DNA of 64,000 nt from Mitsuokella jalaludinii DSM 13811 (GCF_000702905.1 NZ_JNKR01000002.1:1-64000), one strand, 5' to 3'. Positions 46,597-56,517 are shown, counted from the stretch's first letter. Made by a program: numbers and translations. The notes: generated by a model not told the origin, from the sequence alone.

Positions 46597-46778
46597 GGCC
46601 GGGGGGATGTATTTCACCTGCAGGAGCGCAGTGACCACCCGAAGGGCTGGCCCCCAGACGTTCTTTTTAGGTACGACGATGTCAGAACGCCGCGTCAGGC
46701 GGCGAAGCAACTTGAGAGGGCGTTGCAGCATGGGGGACATTTAACGGAGCGACGAAGCTGAAATACATCCCCCCGGCC
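46597..46778 (-). repeat. MITE-like element 2 (20-bp perfect inverted ends)
   Basis: The ends ggccggggggatgtatttca (46597-46616) and its exact complement at 46759-46778 enclose ~140 bases. On the minus strand the core reads ttcgtcgctccgttaaatg and ttcgccgcctgacgcggcgt, homologous to element 1. Confidence 0.75.
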
Positions 46779-46947
46779 CTTTGCCAATAGTTTCTCGATT
46801 AAAGAATGTTGGTACGGTGTATCTTATAAATTTTAGTTGTCATGTTTTTGCTTTTCCTGTATGATAGAGAGAAACATTGTAAACTATGATATAATAGAGG
46901 CAACGTAAATCACGTAAATAGATACGGGAAATAAAGAGGGATAGAAG

Positions 46948-48954
46948 TTGTATAAGAAGTGGAAATTGTATGAGCCGGTGCCAGAGCTTCAGGCGTTTGC
47001 GCGCAAGATCGGCCGGGACACGACGGTGGCGGCTCTTTTGTGGCACCGCGGCATCCGCACGCGCGAAGAGGCAAAACTCTTCCTGCATCCGGAGCAGCTG
47101 CCTTTTTGCGATCCCTTCCAGATGCGCGACATGGACAAGGCTGTCGCGCGCATCATGCGCGCTCTGGAGCATGGCGAGCACATCACGGTCTACGGCGACT
47201 ACGACGTCGACGGCATGACGGCGACATCGCTCTTGACGCGGACGCTGCGCAAGGTTGGGGCGAGGGTCGACTTTTACATCCCGGACCGCATGACAGAGGG
47301 CTATGGCCTCAACCGCAAGGCGCTCGAGGCGATTGCCGAGCACTCGGACCTCTTGATCACGGTCGACTGCGGCATCGCGTCGGTCGCGGATGTCGCAGCG
47401 GTACAGGGGGCGGCCCACCTCGACATCATCATCACGGACCATCATCTGCCAGGCAGTGCGCTGCCGCCCGCCTGTGCAGTGCTCAACCCGCACCGCGCGG
47501 ACTGCCCGTATCCCGACAAGGATCTCGCCGGTGTCGGCGTGGCTTTCAAGCTCTGCCAGGCTCTCGACGCGAAGCGCCGGGGCGCAGAGTGGGACGGTCA
47601 GTCTGTCTTTCTTGATGACCTCGAGCTCGTAGCACTCGGCACGGTGGCAGACATCGTGCCGCTGCGCGGGGAGAACCGCCGCATTGTCAAGCAGGGCATG
47701 GCCCGCATGGAGGCGACTTCGCTGCCGGGCATCGCAGCGCTCGTCGAGGTCGCGGGCCTCAAGGACAAGAAGATCACGGCCGGCCATCTGGGCTTCCTGC
47801 TCGCGCCGCGACTCAACGCGGCCGGGCGCATCGAGTCGGCGAGGACGGGCGTCGCACTGCTGACGGCAGAGGACCGGCAGACCGCCGACAAGCTCGCGCT
47901 CGAGCTCGACATGCTCAACACGGAGCGCCGCGAGATCGAGCACAAGATCTGCGAGACGGCAGAAGAGGAGCTTTCCGGGCTCGACATGGCGGCGGAGAAG
48001 GCCATCGTCGTCGCGGGCAGGGGCTGGAATCCCGGCGTCATCGGCATCGCGGCCTCGCGGCTCGTCGACAAGTTCTACAAGCCGACCATCGTGCTCTCCA
48101 TCCAGGAGGACGGTGTCTGCCGCGGCTCCTGCCGCAGCATCGAGGGGCTCAACATGTACGAGGCGCTCTCTGCCTGTAAGGAGCACTTGCTGCAGTTCGG
48201 CGGCCACGCGATGGCGGCTGGCCTCTCGCTGCGCGAAGAGGAGCTGCCTGCCTTCCGCGAGGCATTTGCCGCCTATGCGGGCGCACATCTCTCAGAAGAG
48301 GACTACGAGCCGAAAGTCTCGGTCGAGTTCGAGATGATGCCGGAGGAGCTGACACTCGACCTCGTCGAGGAGCTCTCGCTGCTCGAGCCGTACGGCATGG
48401 GCAACCCTAAGCCGTACTTCGGCTGCCGCAATGTGCGCGGCCGCGAGGCCATGGCCATCGGCCGCGATCAGAATCATCTGCGCTTCAAGCTCGGCACGGA
48501 CGAAGCGCCCGTCACGAGCCTGATGTGGAATCGCGCCGATCTCGCGCCTTCTGTGAACCGCGAATCGCTCGACATCGTCTACGCACCGGCCATCAACGAG
48601 TGGAACGGCCGCCGCAGCCTGCAGTGCATGGTCGAGGACATGAGCCCGGCAGAGAGCGAGCGCGTCTTCCCCGACAAGGAGCTCCTGCGTGATGTCTACC
48701 GCTTCCTCTACGGGCTGCAGAAGATGCAGGGCAGCATCCCCTTTGAGACGGCAGCGCTTGCCGCGCGCTTCTGCCAGTCGTTCCATCATATTTCTCTCTA
48801 TACGATGGGCGCGGCCTTGCGCATTTTCCAAGAATTGGGTATCCTAAGAGAGAATCTTGATGAAAATCACTATTATTTGCCACCCGTTCAGGGCAAGCAG
48901 GGAAAAATGGAACTGGAGGCGTCGCCGACGTATCGGCGCCGCAAGGTCATCTGA
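46948..48954 (+). CDS. recJ: Single-stranded-DNA-specific exonuclease RecJ
   Basis: A 5'-3' ssDNA exonuclease for recombination and repair. 668 aa. The DHH-family motifs are VYGDYDVDGMTAT at ~84, TVDCGIASV, ITDHHLPG at ~164, and GTVADIVPL. The DHHA1 domain contains FGGHAMAAGLS at ~418, followed by an OB-like domain (EPYGMGNPKPYF) and a C-terminal extension of ~100 residues common in Firmicutes/Negativicutes RecJ. TTG 46948 follows an aggg-type site in agagggatagaag. Confidence 0.94.
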   Translation: MYKKWKLYEPVPELQAFARKIGRDTTVAALLWHRGIRTREEAKLFLHPEQLPFCDPFQMRDMDKAVARIMRALEHGEHITVYGDYDVDGMTATSLLTRTLRKVGARVDFYIPDRMTEGYGLNRKALEAIAEHSDLLITVDCGIASVADVAAVQGAAHLDIIITDHHLPGSALPPACAVLNPHRADCPYPDKDLAGVGVAFKLCQALDAKRRGAEWDGQSVFLDDLELVALGTVADIVPLRGENRRIVKQGMARMEATSLPGIAALVEVAGLKDKKITAGHLGFLLAPRLNAAGRIESARTGVALLTAEDRQTADKLALELDMLNTERREIEHKICETAEEELSGLDMAAEKAIVVAGRGWNPGVIGIAASRLVDKFYKPTIVLSIQEDGVCRGSCRSIEGLNMYEALSACKEHLLQFGGHAMAAGLSLREEELPAFREAFAAYAGAHLSEEDYEPKVSVEFEMMPEELTLDLVEELSLLEPYGMGNPKPYFGCRNVRGREAMAIGRDQNHLRFKLGTDEAPVTSLMWNRADLAPSVNRESLDIVYAPAINEWNGRRSLQCMVEDMSPAESERVFPDKELLRDVYRFLYGLQKMQGSIPFETAALAARFCQSFHHISLYTMGAALRIFQELGILRENLDENHYYLPPVQGKQGKMELEASPTYRRRKVI

Positions 48955-49018
48955 CAGGGAAAGCAGGGACCTCGCATCGCGCGGCGAGTCTGCGCGATGA
49001 CGCAAAGGAGTGGGACGT

Positions 49019-51241
49019 ATGAATGACAAAGAGAAAGAACCGGTGACTATCGAGATGATTCTCGACGCCGTGAAATCGTATTCGCCGAAGGCCGACCTCG
49101 ACCTCATCCGGCGCGCCTATGAACTCGCGAGGAAGGCCCATGAAGGGCAGACGCGCGTGTCGGGGGAGGCCTACATCATCCACCCGCTGCACGTCGCCCA
49201 GATCCTCACGCAGCTGCACCTCGACGATGCGACCATCAGCGCGGCGCTCCTGCACGATGTCGTCGAGGACACGATCTACACGAACGAGCAGATGAAGGAG
49301 ATGTTCGGCGACGAGGTCGCGATGCTCATCGACGGCGTGACGAAACTCGGCCGCCTGCAGTACAAGTCGAAGGAGGAGGCACAGCTCGAGAGCTACCGCA
49401 AGATGTTCCTCGCGATGGCAAAGGACATCCGCGTCATCATGATCAAGCTGGCCGACCGCCTGCACAACATGCGCACGCTCAAGTACATGCGCGAGGACAA
49501 GCAGAAGCGCATCGCGCGCGAGACGATCGAGATCTACGCGCCGCTCGCGAACCGCCTCGGCATCTCGAGCATCAAGTGGGAGCTCGAGGACCTCTGCCTG
49601 CGCTATCTGGAGCCGGAGATCTACTACGATCTCGTCGAGAATGTCAAGCAGAAGCGCAAGGAGCGCCAGAGCTTCATCGATACGTCCATCGAGCAGATCA
49701 AGGAGAAGCTCGCGGAGGCGAATATCAAGGCAGATATCAGCGGCCGCGCGAAGCACTTCTACAGCATCTACAAGAAGATGAAGCGCGACAACAAGGACCT
49801 CAGCGAGATCTACGACCTCTCGGCCGTCCGCGTGCTCGTTGACTCGGTCAAGGACTGCTACGGCGTGCTCGGCGTCATCCACGCGATGTGGAAGCCGATC
49901 CCGGGCCGCTTCAAGGACTACATCGCCATGCCGAAGTCGAACGGCTACCAGTCGCTGCACACGACGGTCATGACGCGCGGCTATCCGCTCGAGATCCAGA
50001 TTCGCACGTTTGCGATGCACCAGGTATCGGAGTTCGGCGTTGCGGCACACTGGAAGTACAAGGAGGCGGGCAAGGGCGCGAAGGCGACGGGCGCCGTCGA
50101 CCAGAAGATGAGCTGGCTGCGCCAGATGGTCAACCTGCAGCAGGAGCTCAGCGACCCGAAGGAGTACTTCGAGGCTTTGAAGGTCGATGTCTTCTCGGAC
50201 GAAGTCTTCGTCTTCACGCCGAAGGGCGATGTCGTCGACCTGCCGAAGGGCTCCATCCCGATTGACTTCGCCTACCGCATCCACACGGAAGTCGGCCATC
50301 ACTGCGTCGGCGCGAAGGTCAACGGTAAGCTCGTGCCGCTCGAGTACAAGCTCAAGAACGGCGACATCGTCTCCGTCATCACCAACAAGGCCAACAACGG
50401 CCCGAGCCGCGACTGGCTCAACATCGTCGCCTCGTCGGAGACGCGCAGCAAGATCCGCTCGTGGTTCAAGAAGGAGAAGCGCGAGGAGAACATCGAGCAG
50501 GGCCTCGAGCTCATCAAGGATGAAGCCAAGCGCCTCGGCTACGCGCCAAAGACGCTCTTGAAGGAAGGGCGCCTGCAGCAGGTGGCCGAAAAGCTCAACA
50601 ACCTCAGTGAGGACGACTTGCTCGCGGCGCTCGGCTACGGCGGCATCACGCTGCGCAGTGTCATGACGAAGCTCATCGAACTCTACAAGAAGGACCTCAA
50701 GGAAGCCACACCGCCCGATGTCTCGAAGATGCTCTCCGAGCTCAAGACGCCGCAGCACAGCAGCAAGCGCAACCGCTCGAGCCACGGCGTGCTCGTCGAG
50801 GGCGAGAGCGGCCTGCTCGTCCGCCTCGCGCGCTGCTGCAACCCGATCCCCGGCGACCCGATCACGGGCTTTGTCACGAAAGGCCGCGGCGTCTCGGTGC
50901 ACCGTTCGGACTGCCCAAATGTCCTGCGCGACAACGACCTCTCACGCATGATCGAGGTCAGCTGGGATATCGGCCTCGATAAGGACTACACCGTCGAGAT
51001 TGAGATCGTCTGCAACGACAAGAGCGGCGTGCTCGCAGAGCTTTTAGCCGTGCCGTCGGAGATGAAGATCAACATCCACAGCGTCAACGCCAACCCGAAC
51101 CGCAGCAACAAGACGTCGACCGTCGTCATGGGCCTCGATGTCAAGAATGCGACACAGGTCGCGCAGATCATGACGAAGATGCGCCGCCTCAAGAATGTCT
51201 ACAGCGTCTCCCGCGCGCTCAGCAGCCATCCAGGGCAGTGA
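49019..51241 (+). CDS. relA: Bifunctional (p)ppGpp synthetase/hydrolase (Rel)
   Basis: The stringent-response enzyme. 740 aa: an HD hydrolase domain (HPLHVAQILTQLHLDDATISAALLHDVVEDT at ~45-75; hydrolytic His/Asp present), a synthetase domain (YKKMKRDNKDLSEIYDLSAVRVLV; AMPKSNGYQSLHTTV), a TGS domain (VFVFTPKGDVVDLPKGSIPIDFAYRIHTEVG), a zinc-finger/RIS region (RCCNPIPGDPITGFVTKGRG) and a C-terminal ACT domain. Both catalytic halves look intact, so it should make and degrade (p)ppGpp. ATG 49019 follows aaaggag. Confidence 0.96.
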   Translation: MNDKEKEPVTIEMILDAVKSYSPKADLDLIRRAYELARKAHEGQTRVSGEAYIIHPLHVAQILTQLHLDDATISAALLHDVVEDTIYTNEQMKEMFGDEVAMLIDGVTKLGRLQYKSKEEAQLESYRKMFLAMAKDIRVIMIKLADRLHNMRTLKYMREDKQKRIARETIEIYAPLANRLGISSIKWELEDLCLRYLEPEIYYDLVENVKQKRKERQSFIDTSIEQIKEKLAEANIKADISGRAKHFYSIYKKMKRDNKDLSEIYDLSAVRVLVDSVKDCYGVLGVIHAMWKPIPGRFKDYIAMPKSNGYQSLHTTVMTRGYPLEIQIRTFAMHQVSEFGVAAHWKYKEAGKGAKATGAVDQKMSWLRQMVNLQQELSDPKEYFEALKVDVFSDEVFVFTPKGDVVDLPKGSIPIDFAYRIHTEVGHHCVGAKVNGKLVPLEYKLKNGDIVSVITNKANNGPSRDWLNIVASSETRSKIRSWFKKEKREENIEQGLELIKDEAKRLGYAPKTLLKEGRLQQVAEKLNNLSEDDLLAALGYGGITLRSVMTKLIELYKKDLKEATPPDVSKMLSELKTPQHSSKRNRSSHGVLVEGESGLLVRLARCCNPIPGDPITGFVTKGRGVSVHRSDCPNVLRDNDLSRMIEVSWDIGLDKDYTVEIEIVCNDKSGVLAELLAVPSEMKINIHSVNANPNRSNKTSTVVMGLDVKNATQVAQIMTKMRRLKNVYSVSRALSSHPGQ

Positions 51242-51282
51242 GAGCGCGGGGGCACAGCAAAGGTCTGTCCCAGATTCCTGGA

Positions 51283-51311
51283 TTGTATTTTTCTTACATT
51301 CTTGTTATAAT
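51283..51311 (+). promoter_or_regulatory. Promoter of the Fur-family regulator-hemZ unit
   Basis: TTGTAT (51283-51288), a 17-base spacer and TATAAT (51306-51311), about 80 bases upstream of the regulator start. The sequence around the -10 (gttataatatatac) is AT-rich and could hold an operator, but no clear Fur/PerR box was identified. Confidence 0.75.
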
Positions 51312-51393
51312 ATATACATTTGAACGTACGATATCCTGTGCAGGGATTGAGGGCTGACAGGAATCAATAGACGCTAGAAAAGGGGACTACATT

Positions 51394-51849
51394 ATGTCAC
51401 AGACTTTCACGATGGACGATCTCAGGCGGATGCTGCAGGAGCGCCAGCACAAGATGACGCCGCAGCGCCAGGTCGTGCTCCAGATCTTCCTCGACCATCC
51501 GGGCGAGCATCTCTCAGCCGAGGATGTGCACGGCATCCTGCGCGACAACAAATCCGAGATTGGCCTGGCCACGGTCTACCGCAGCCTCGAACTGCTCTCG
51601 GAGCTCGGCATCCTGCAGAAAATGGAGTTTGGCGACGGCTGCAGCCGCTACGAAGTCAACAAGACGGACCCGTCAAAGCACCATCACCATCACTTGATCT
51701 GCACGAACTGCGGCAAGGTCATCGAGTTCCAGGACGACTTCCTGGAGCCGCTCGAAGAGGACATCAAGAAGAAGCTCGGCTTCACGGTCAGCGACCACCA
51801 GGTCAAGTTCTTCGGCCTCTGCAAGGAATGCCAGGAGGCCCAGCAGTGA
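51394..51849 (+). CDS. Fur-family transcriptional regulator
   Basis: A 151-aa metal-dependent repressor. A winged helix (KMTPQRQVVLQIFLDHPGEHLSAEDV ... IGLATVYRSLELLSELG) is followed by a dimerisation domain with a HHHHH run (~96-100), and structural zinc cysteines CTNCGK and CKECQE. Whether it is Fur, PerR or Zur is not decidable by eye; the paired CxxC motifs are common to Fur and PerR. Its stop overlaps hemZ (GTGA), which links metal or peroxide sensing with haem synthesis. Confidence 0.9.
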   Translation: MSQTFTMDDLRRMLQERQHKMTPQRQVVLQIFLDHPGEHLSAEDVHGILRDNKSEIGLATVYRSLELLSELGILQKMEFGDGCSRYEVNKTDPSKHHHHHLICTNCGKVIEFQDDFLEPLEEDIKKKLGFTVSDHQVKFFGLCKECQEAQQ

Positions 51850-53375
51850 CGCAGGAGAGACGATTGCGCGTCCGGACCTTCACGCTGAGCGACCGCAAGG
51901 AGATCATCTCGAAGATCGTGCGCGAGGTGCTCGTGCTCTTCAAGGTGGAGATCGTGGGGCGCAGCGGCGAGGCCGACTATCTGCAGCTCTCCGTCGTCAA
52001 CCACCGACTGCCCGATACGGCAGACGGGCGCGTCGTCATGGAGTCGAGGCTCATGCTCTTTGACTGCAGCGGCAGGGAGACATCCTTCACGCGCCGCAGC
52101 ACGGGTGCGCTCGACGAGCGCGAGGGCGCGGCCGTCAACCGCCTGATCAAGCTGAATCTCTACCATATCTTCCGCGAAGAACTCGACATGCCCCAGGCAC
52201 CCTGGGGCATTCTGCATGGCGTGCGTCCGACGAAGATCGTGCACCGCTGGATCCGCGGCGGCATGGGAGAGGAAGCAATCATCGAGCGGCTGCAGCAAGA
52301 CTACGCCTGCAGCGAGGGAAAGGCCCGCGTCATCGTGCCGATGGCCTTCCGCCAGCTGCCGTTCCTCGCGCAGTCCGACGAGAAGACGGTCAGCGTCTAC
52401 ATCGGCATCCCGTTCTGCCTGACGCGCTGCCTCTACTGCTCGTTCCCGTCGAACATCCTGCCGGGCAGGAAGCGCATTGCGGAGTTCATGACTGTCCTCG
52501 AGAAAGACCTGCTCGCGGCCAAGGAAGCCATCGACCACTACGGCTTCCACGTGCAGAATATCTACGTCGGCGGCGGCACACCGACGAGCCTGCCGGACGA
52601 AGCCTTTGCCGAAATGCTCAATATGGTATATAATGCTTTCTATGGGCCCTCTATCGTGGAATTCACGGTGGAGGCGGGCCGTCCGGACAGCATCACGCCG
52701 GCAAAGATCGAGACGATGAAGCGCCTTTCCGTCTCGCGCGTCAGCGTCAACCCGCAGACGATGCAGGCAAAGACGCTCCACCGCATCGGCCGCCAGCACA
52801 CGCCGGAAGACGTCGTCACGATGTTCCACGCACTGCGCGAGGCCGGCATCCCGCACATCAACATGGACCTCATCCTCGGCCTGCCGGGCGAGACGGCCGA
52901 AGATGTGCGCGACACGATGGAGAAGGTCACGGCGCTCGGCCCGGACGACATCACGCTGCACGCCCTGGCCCTCAAGCGCGGCTCGCGCCTGCGCCTCCTC
53001 ATGGAGGACCAGCACGTCGAGCTGCCGTCTGACGAGGAGACGCGCCGCATGTCGGAAGTCGCGATGGCCTATGTCGAGAAGCTCGGCATGCGCCCGTACT
53101 ACCTCTACCGCCAGGGCTACATGAGCGGCGACCTCGAGAACGTCGGCTGCTGCCGCGCCGGTGCGGAAGGCATGTACAACATCCAGATCATGGAGGAGCA
53201 CCAGACCATCATCGGCATCGGCGGCGCGGCGACGACGAAGGTCGTCGACTTCCGCAGGAAGCGCATGAAGTCCTCGTTCAACGCGAAGGACCTCGTGACG
53301 TACCTGCGCGACATCGATATCTACATCGAAAAGCGCCGCGCGCTTCTCGACGAAGCGTACGGCAATCCATCATAA
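51846..53375 (+). CDS. hemZ: Oxygen-independent coproporphyrinogen III oxidase-like radical SAM enzyme HemZ
   Basis: A 509-aa radical SAM protein of the HemN/HemZ group, which decarboxylates coproporphyrinogen III in anaerobic haem synthesis (biochemistry of HemZ is less certain than of HemN). The cluster motif GIPFCLTRCLYCSFPS has Cys at ~191, 195 and 198, followed by YVGGGTPTSL, EFTVEAGRPDSITPAK and DLILGLPGETAEDV. A ~170-residue N-terminal extension is typical of HemZ. GTG 51846 follows aggagg (51833-51838) inside the regulator gene. Confidence 0.9.
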   Translation: MTQERRLRVRTFTLSDRKEIISKIVREVLVLFKVEIVGRSGEADYLQLSVVNHRLPDTADGRVVMESRLMLFDCSGRETSFTRRSTGALDEREGAAVNRLIKLNLYHIFREELDMPQAPWGILHGVRPTKIVHRWIRGGMGEEAIIERLQQDYACSEGKARVIVPMAFRQLPFLAQSDEKTVSVYIGIPFCLTRCLYCSFPSNILPGRKRIAEFMTVLEKDLLAAKEAIDHYGFHVQNIYVGGGTPTSLPDEAFAEMLNMVYNAFYGPSIVEFTVEAGRPDSITPAKIETMKRLSVSRVSVNPQTMQAKTLHRIGRQHTPEDVVTMFHALREAGIPHINMDLILGLPGETAEDVRDTMEKVTALGPDDITLHALALKRGSRLRLLMEDQHVELPSDEETRRMSEVAMAYVEKLGMRPYYLYRQGYMSGDLENVGCCRAGAEGMYNIQIMEEHQTIIGIGGAATTKVVDFRRKRMKSSFNAKDLVTYLRDIDIYIEKRRALLDEAYGNPS

Positions 53376-53396
53376 TTCATACAGGGGGAACGATTC

Positions 53397-54662
53397 ATGC
53401 TCACCAATGCCCCTCGGGGAACAAAAGACATCCTGCCCGACACCGTCGGCGAATGGAACTACATCGAAGGGAAGATTCGCGAGATCTGCGGCCGTTACGG
53501 ATTTGAAGAAATCCGCACGCCGCTCTTCGAGCACACGGAGCTCTTCCATCGCGGTATCGGCGAAGGCACCGATGTCGTTGACAAGGAGATGTACACGTTC
53601 GAGGATCGCGGCGGACGCAGCATCACGCTGCGCCCGGAGAACACGGCGTCAGTCGTGCGCGCTTACCTGCAGAACAAGCTCTACGGCGACTCCTCGCTCG
53701 TCAAGCTCTTCTACATCGGTTCGATGTTCCGCTACGACCGCCCGCAGGCCGGCCGCATGCGCGAATTCCATCAGTTCGGCGTCGAGTCGCTCGGCGAGGA
53801 GAACCCGATGGCCGATGCTGAGATCATCATGCTGGCCGTCGACTTCCTGCAGTCGCTCGGACTCAAGGACCTGAAGCTCAGCCTCAACTCGGTCGGCTGC
53901 CCGAAGTGCCGTCCTGTCTACCGCAAGGTCCTGCAGGACTACTTCCTCGACAAGCTCGATGACCTCTGCGAGGACTGCCAGGATCGCTTCGAGCGCAGCC
54001 CGCTGCGCATCCTCGACTGCAAGGTCGATGCCGACAAGCCTTACATGGCCGATGCGCCGAAGATCACGGACTGCCTCTGCGACGAGTGCCGCGAGCACTT
54101 CGAGAAGGTCCAGAGCTACCTGACGAATGCCGGCATTGAATTTGAGCTCGACCCGCGTCTCGTGCGCGGCCTCGACTACTACACGAAGACGGCCTTCGAG
54201 ATCAAGTACGCGCCGCTCGGCGCCCAGAGCGCTGTGGCAGGCGGCGGACGCTATGACGGTCTCATCGAGGAGATCGGCGGCAAGCCGACACCGGCTGTCG
54301 GCTTTGCGACGGGCCTCGAGCGCGTGCTCTTAGCCCTCGAGAAGCAGGGCCTCATCCCGGAGCAGGAGAAGAAGACAGATGCCTTTGTCGTCGCACTCGG
54401 TGAGGCGGCCAAGGCCCCGGCCTTCACGCTCCTGACGAAGCTGCGCCGCGCCGGCCTCAAGGCTTCGATGGACTACGCGGGCCGCAGTATGAAGGCCCAG
54501 ATGAAACAGGCAAACAAGGCGCATGCCCGCTTTGCGCTGATCATCGGTGAAGATGAAGTCAAAGAATCCTGTGTCATGCTCAAGGATATGGAAAAGAGTG
54601 AGCAGCAGAAGGTTTCTTTTGATGCAATTATAGAAAAGCTATGTGCTGAGGTGAAAGGTTAA
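53397..54662 (+). CDS. hisS: Histidyl-tRNA synthetase
   Basis: A class II aminoacyl-tRNA synthetase. 421 aa. Motif 1 region IRTPLFEHTELFHRGIGEGTDVVDKEMYTF, motif 2 FRYDRPQAGRMREFHQFGVE, the HisA loops RGLDYYTKTAFEI and GGGRYDGLIEEIGG, and motif 3 VGFATGLERVLLAL. The C-terminal anticodon-binding domain starts at ~325. ATG 53397 follows aggggg. It overlaps aspS by one base (TAATG). Confidence 0.97.
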   Translation: MLTNAPRGTKDILPDTVGEWNYIEGKIREICGRYGFEEIRTPLFEHTELFHRGIGEGTDVVDKEMYTFEDRGGRSITLRPENTASVVRAYLQNKLYGDSSLVKLFYIGSMFRYDRPQAGRMREFHQFGVESLGEENPMADAEIIMLAVDFLQSLGLKDLKLSLNSVGCPKCRPVYRKVLQDYFLDKLDDLCEDCQDRFERSPLRILDCKVDADKPYMADAPKITDCLCDECREHFEKVQSYLTNAGIEFELDPRLVRGLDYYTKTAFEIKYAPLGAQSAVAGGGRYDGLIEEIGGKPTPAVGFATGLERVLLALEKQGLIPEQEKKTDAFVVALGEAAKAPAFTLLTKLRRAGLKASMDYAGRSMKAQMKQANKAHARFALIIGEDEVKESCVMLKDMEKSEQQKVSFDAIIEKLCAEVKG

Positions 54663-56470
54663 TGGAAACATTACAAGGTATGAAGCGCACCCATCATTGC
54701 GGTGCCCTTCGCAAGACGGACGTCGGCCAGGAAGTCGTACTCTGCGGCTGGGTCTCCCGCCGTCGTGACCACGGCGGACTGATCTTCGTCGACATGCGCG
54801 ACCGTTCCGGTTTCGTGCAGATCGTCTTCGATGAAGCTGCCATGAACGAAGGAACGTTCCACAAGGCAGAGTCCCTGCGCAACGAATTCTGCATTGCCGT
54901 ACGCGGCAAGATCCGTGCGCGCAGCGAAGAGACGATCAACCCGAACATCGATACGGGTGAAGTTGAGGTTGTCTGCGCTGAGCTGCGCATCCTCAATACG
55001 TCGAAGACGCCGCCGTTCTACATCCAGGACGGCGTTGATGTGGACGAGATGGTCCGCCTCAAGTACCGTTATCTCGACCTGCGCCGTCCGGAGATGCAGA
55101 AGAACATCATCCTGCGTCACCGCGTGACGAAGATCATGCGCGACTTCTTCGACCGCAACGGCTTCCTCGAGATCGAGACGCCGATGCTCTGCAAGAGCAC
55201 GCCTGAGGGCGCCCGCGACTTCCTCGTCCCGAGCCGCGTCAATCCGGGTGAGTTCTACGCCCTGCCGCAGTCCCCGCAGATCTTCAAGCAGATCCTGCAG
55301 GTCGCCGGCTTCGAGAAGTACTTCCAGATCGTCCGCTGCTTCCGCGATGAAGACCTGCGCGCTGACCGCCAGCCGGAATTCACACAGCTCGATATCGAGA
55401 TGAGCTTCATGAGCCAGGACGACATCCTGACGCTCATGGAAGGCATGATCAAGGAACTCTTCAAGAAGGCCATCGGCGCGGACGTCCCGACGCCGTTCGA
55501 GCGCATGGAGTGGGATACGGCCATGGATAAGTACGGCTCCGATAAACCGGATCTCCGCTTCGACATGCCGCTCATGGATATCTCCGAGTACGTCAAGGGC
55601 TCGAGCTTCAAGGTCTTCAACTCCGTCATCGAAAATGGCGGCATGGTCAAGTGCATCAAGGTTGACGGCTATGCCGACATCCCGCGCCGCCGCCTCGACG
55701 ACCTCGTCAAGTTCGTTCAGGTCTACGGTGCCAAAGGCCTTGCCTGGATTCAGTACACGGCAGACGGCATCAAGAGCCCGTTCAAGAAGTTCTATGATGA
55801 TGAGACGTTCGCCAAGATCGCCGAAGCTACGGGCGCCAAGACGGGCGACCTGCTGCTCGTCGTTGCCGACAAGCGCCTCGTCGTCGATACGGCCCTCGGC
55901 CAGCTGCGCCTCGAGATGGGCAAGGAACGAGGCCTCATCGATCCGGACAAGCTCCGCTTCCTCTGGGTTGTCGACTTCCCGATGTACGAGTGGAGCGATG
56001 AAGAGCACCGCTTCAAAGCCATGCACCATCCGTTCACGGCTCCGCGCGACGAGGATATTCCTCTGCTGAACACGGACCGCATGGGCGAGGTCAAGGCCAA
56101 TGCCTACGACATGGTCCTCAACGGCGTCGAAATCGGCGGTGGTTCGCTGCGTATCTACAACGCTGACCTGCAGGAGAAGGTATTCGAGTCCCTCGGCCTC
56201 ACGCCGGAGCAGGCTCATACGAAGTTCGGCTTCATGATGGATGCCTTCCAGTACGGCACGCCGCCACATGGCGGTCTCGCTTTCGGCCTCGACCGTCTGG
56301 TCATGCTCATGGCCAAACGCCCGTCGATCCGCGACGTCATCGCCTTCCCGAAGACGCAGAGTGCACGCGACGTCATGTCGAACGCTCCGTCGCCGGTTGA
56401 CGAGAAGCAGCTCCGCGAGCTCTCCATCCGCACGGCCGTCAAGAAGAAAGAGAAAAAAGAAGAGAACTGA
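54662..56470 (+). CDS. aspS: Aspartyl-tRNA synthetase (bacterial type)
   Basis: 602 aa: an N-terminal OB anticodon-binding domain (LCGWVSRRRDHGGLIFVDMRDRSG), a class II catalytic core (FLEIETPMLCKSTPEGARDFLVPSR; FRDEDLRADRQPEFTQLDIEMSF), the bacterial GAD insertion (~285-420) and motif 3 GLAFGLDRLVMLMAKRPSIRDVIAFPK. Bacterial-type AspRS enzymes may be discriminating or not; this cannot be decided here. The hisS-aspS pair is common in Firmicutes. It ends before a strong terminator. Confidence 0.97.
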   Translation: METLQGMKRTHHCGALRKTDVGQEVVLCGWVSRRRDHGGLIFVDMRDRSGFVQIVFDEAAMNEGTFHKAESLRNEFCIAVRGKIRARSEETINPNIDTGEVEVVCAELRILNTSKTPPFYIQDGVDVDEMVRLKYRYLDLRRPEMQKNIILRHRVTKIMRDFFDRNGFLEIETPMLCKSTPEGARDFLVPSRVNPGEFYALPQSPQIFKQILQVAGFEKYFQIVRCFRDEDLRADRQPEFTQLDIEMSFMSQDDILTLMEGMIKELFKKAIGADVPTPFERMEWDTAMDKYGSDKPDLRFDMPLMDISEYVKGSSFKVFNSVIENGGMVKCIKVDGYADIPRRRLDDLVKFVQVYGAKGLAWIQYTADGIKSPFKKFYDDETFAKIAEATGAKTGDLLLVVADKRLVVDTALGQLRLEMGKERGLIDPDKLRFLWVVDFPMYEWSDEEHRFKAMHHPFTAPRDEDIPLLNTDRMGEVKANAYDMVLNGVEIGGGSLRIYNADLQEKVFESLGLTPEQAHTKFGFMMDAFQYGTPPHGGLAFGLDRLVMLMAKRPSIRDVIAFPKTQSARDVMSNAPSPVDEKQLRELSIRTAVKKKEKKEEN

Positions 56471-56517
56471 ATGCCTGGACCTCGTTAGAGCTCCAGCGCA
56501 TCAGGGACCACTGTGAG

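Noticed and set aside
46390-46761. ORFs of 97-130 codons between secF and recJ
   Set aside because: They lie wholly within the inverted-repeat elements and have repeat-derived, low-complexity translations.
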